Positions 63,056 to 64,000 of a stretch of 64,000 nt of DNA are shown piece after piece (position 1 is the stretch's first letter; each line of letters starts with the position of its first letter). The notes beneath the pieces were generated by a model that was given only the letters and a program-made list of their open reading frames with translations, did not search any database and was not told where the DNA came from. The position numbers and the translations under genes are program-made. The stretch spans positions 124,001-188,000 of the forward strand of contig NZ_JRKJ01000018.1 in NCBI RefSeq assembly GCF_000770795.1, in the 5' to 3' direction. The stretch comes from Lysobacter dokdonensis DS-58. Its GTDB lineage: Bacteria > Pseudomonadota > Gammaproteobacteria > Xanthomonadales > Xanthomonadaceae.

Positions 63056-63805
63056 TCAGTGCACGTCCTTCCAGTATTCCTTCTTGACCATGTAGGCCAG
63101 GAGGGTGAATGCGGCGAGGAACAGGACCACCCAAACGCCGAGACCCTGGCGCTTGAGGGCGGCCGGCTCGCCGGCATACGCGAGGAAGGCGGTGATGTCG
63201 CGGACGCTCTGGTCGTACTGCTCGGCCGACTGCGTGCCGGGCGTGCGCAGTTCCAGGCGCTCGACGTGCGCTTCGCCCGACGCGCTGGGCTTGGACAGCA
63301 CGGCGTGCTGCAGGCCCTGCATTTCCCACAGCGGGTTGGGCATGGACACGTTCGGGAAGAGCGTGTTGTTCCAGCCGACCGGGCGGGTTTCGTCGAGGTA
63401 GAACGACTTGAGGTACGTGTAGATCCAGTCATTGCCGCGGACGCGCGCGATCAGGCTGAGGTCCGGCGGCATCTTGCCGAAGGCCTGCTGCGCGTGTTCC
63501 GGCGTCATCGCCGTGCCGATGGTCTCGCCGTACTTGACGCCCGACATGTTGAGGTTGCCCATCACCTCGTCCTCGCTCAGGCCGAGGTCTTCGGCCATGC
63601 GCGAGTAACGCAGGTACTTCAGCGAATGGCAGCCGCTGCAGTAGTTGATGTACAGCTGCGCGCCGCGCTGGAGCGATGCGCGGTCGTCGAGGCGTGCGCC
63701 CGACTGCTGCAGGTTGCCGCCTTCGGATGCGAAGGCGAGCGAAGCGGCGAACATGCCCGCGGCGAGGGCCGCGGCCTGGCCGGCGCGGACGAAGAAGTTA
63801 GTCAT
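63056..63805 (-). CDS. petC: Ubiquinol-cytochrome c reductase cytochrome c1
   Basis: The cytochrome c1 subunit of the bc1 complex, 249 residues, which passes electrons from the Rieske protein to cytochrome c. It has a signal peptide (AALAAGMFAASLAFAS), the heme-binding site YCSGCHSLKYLRYSR (Cys56, Cys59, His60), a Met axial ligand in TLFPNVSMPNPLW, and a C-terminal membrane anchor (LGVWVVLFLAAFTLLAYMV) with a YWKDV tail. It overlaps the cytochrome b gene by 8 bases, as expected for a pet operon. Confidence 0.97.
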   Translation of the reverse strand: MTNFFVRAGQAAALAAGMFAASLAFASEGGNLQQSGARLDDRASLQRGAQLYINYCSGCHSLKYLRYSRMAEDLGLSEDEVMGNLNMSGVKYGETIGTAMTPEHAQQAFGKMPPDLSLIARVRGNDWIYTYLKSFYLDETRPVGWNNTLFPNVSMPNPLWEMQGLQHAVLSKPSASGEAHVERLELRTPGTQSAEQYDQSVRDITAFLAYAGEPAALKRQGLGVWVVLFLAAFTLLAYMVKKEYWKDVH

Positions 63806-64000
63806 GCATCGTCACCCGTTCCGGCACCGGCTTGGTCCGATCCAACTTGGTCCAGATCGGCATGGTGATGAAGAAAACGAAGTACAGGAAGGTCAGCACG
63901 CGACCGATGATGGTCTCGGCCGGGTCCGTGCCCGGGCCGCCGCCGATCTTGCCGAGCCACAGGAAGCACACCGCGAGCATCAGCAGCATCGCCCACGACA
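63798..64000 (-). CDS. petB: Cytochrome b of the bc1 complex (C-terminal part, runs off the window)
   Basis: Only the last 67 codons are visible; the start is beyond the right edge. The fragment contains a transmembrane helix (MLLMLAVCFLWLGKIGG) and then TIIGRVLTFLYFVFFITMPI and WTKLDRTKPVPERVTMHD, which is the C-terminal end typical of proteobacterial cytochrome b. Position directly upstream of and overlapping petC supports this. It carries the quinone sites and hemes in the missing part. Confidence 0.9.
   Translation of the reverse strand, partial: SWAMLLMLAVCFLWLGKIGGGPGTDPAETIIGRVLTFLYFVFFITMPIWTKLDRTKPVPERVTMHD

Overview
The window is high-GC DNA from a gammaproteobacterium, most likely Xanthomonadaceae and Lysobacter-like. 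This is inferred from base composition, from the order thrS-infC-rpmI-rplT-pheS-pheT-ihfA-merR, from the sspA/sspB/cytochrome bc1 neighbourhood, and from protein sequences that read as typical xanthomonad proteins. No search was run. I found no rRNA, CRISPR array or insertion sequence. Three tRNA genes are present: Pro(GGG), Val(GAC) and Asn(GTT).

Layout. 1-13 kb (plus strand): a Ser/Thr kinase-TPR receptor coupled to a NarL-type histidine kinase and response regulator; a lipoprotein; an acyl-CoA dehydrogenase; an HNH nuclease; an uncharacterised protein; dxs; and an Hpt protein overlapping a hybrid histidine kinase. 13-19.3 kb (minus): a POT peptide transporter, LtrA, a secreted hydrolase, a thioesterase and small unknown proteins. 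19.3-24.9 kb (minus): an accessory segment next to tRNA-Pro that holds a frameshifted small secreted protein and a bacteriocin locus. The locus has two double-glycine-leader peptide genes (one only 58 codons), a 57-residue membrane protein, a C39-peptidase ABC exporter split by a frameshift, a 38-residue ORF joined by ATGA overlaps on both sides, and an HlyD-type adaptor. 25-32.7 kb (minus): the translation operon. It has an apparent AUC start for infC and, upstream of thrS, an 8-residue leader with tandem Thr codons followed by a terminator hairpin.

32.8-42.2 kb (minus): four tandem paralogous secreted zinc metalloproteases (metzincin HExGHxxGxxHD), three with Calx-beta-like C-terminal modules. 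The second copy carries a frameshift. 42.3-44.3 kb: uvrB. 44.5-50.3 kb: type IV pilin-like genes, with a minor-pilin operon (fimT-pilW-pilX-pilV order) whose PilX- and PilV-like products are far longer than usual and which has no pilY1. 50.3-64 kb: ppnN, an Oar-like TonB-dependent receptor, marC, an SDR lacking the usual catalytic Lys, grxD, sodB, purEK, a Trm112-like protein, nadC, an FHA protein, a DUF3301-type protein, sspB, sspA, cytochrome c1, and the end of cytochrome b running off the right edge.

How parts work together. The bacteriocin peptides, C39-ABC protein and HlyD adaptor form a maturation and export system that needs an outer-membrane TolC-type partner encoded elsewhere. The exporter frameshift may have disabled it. 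The three frameshifts all lie in accessory genes while every core gene is intact, which favours genuine decay over poor sequence. The four proteases look like a lineage-specific expansion of secreted lytic enzymes.
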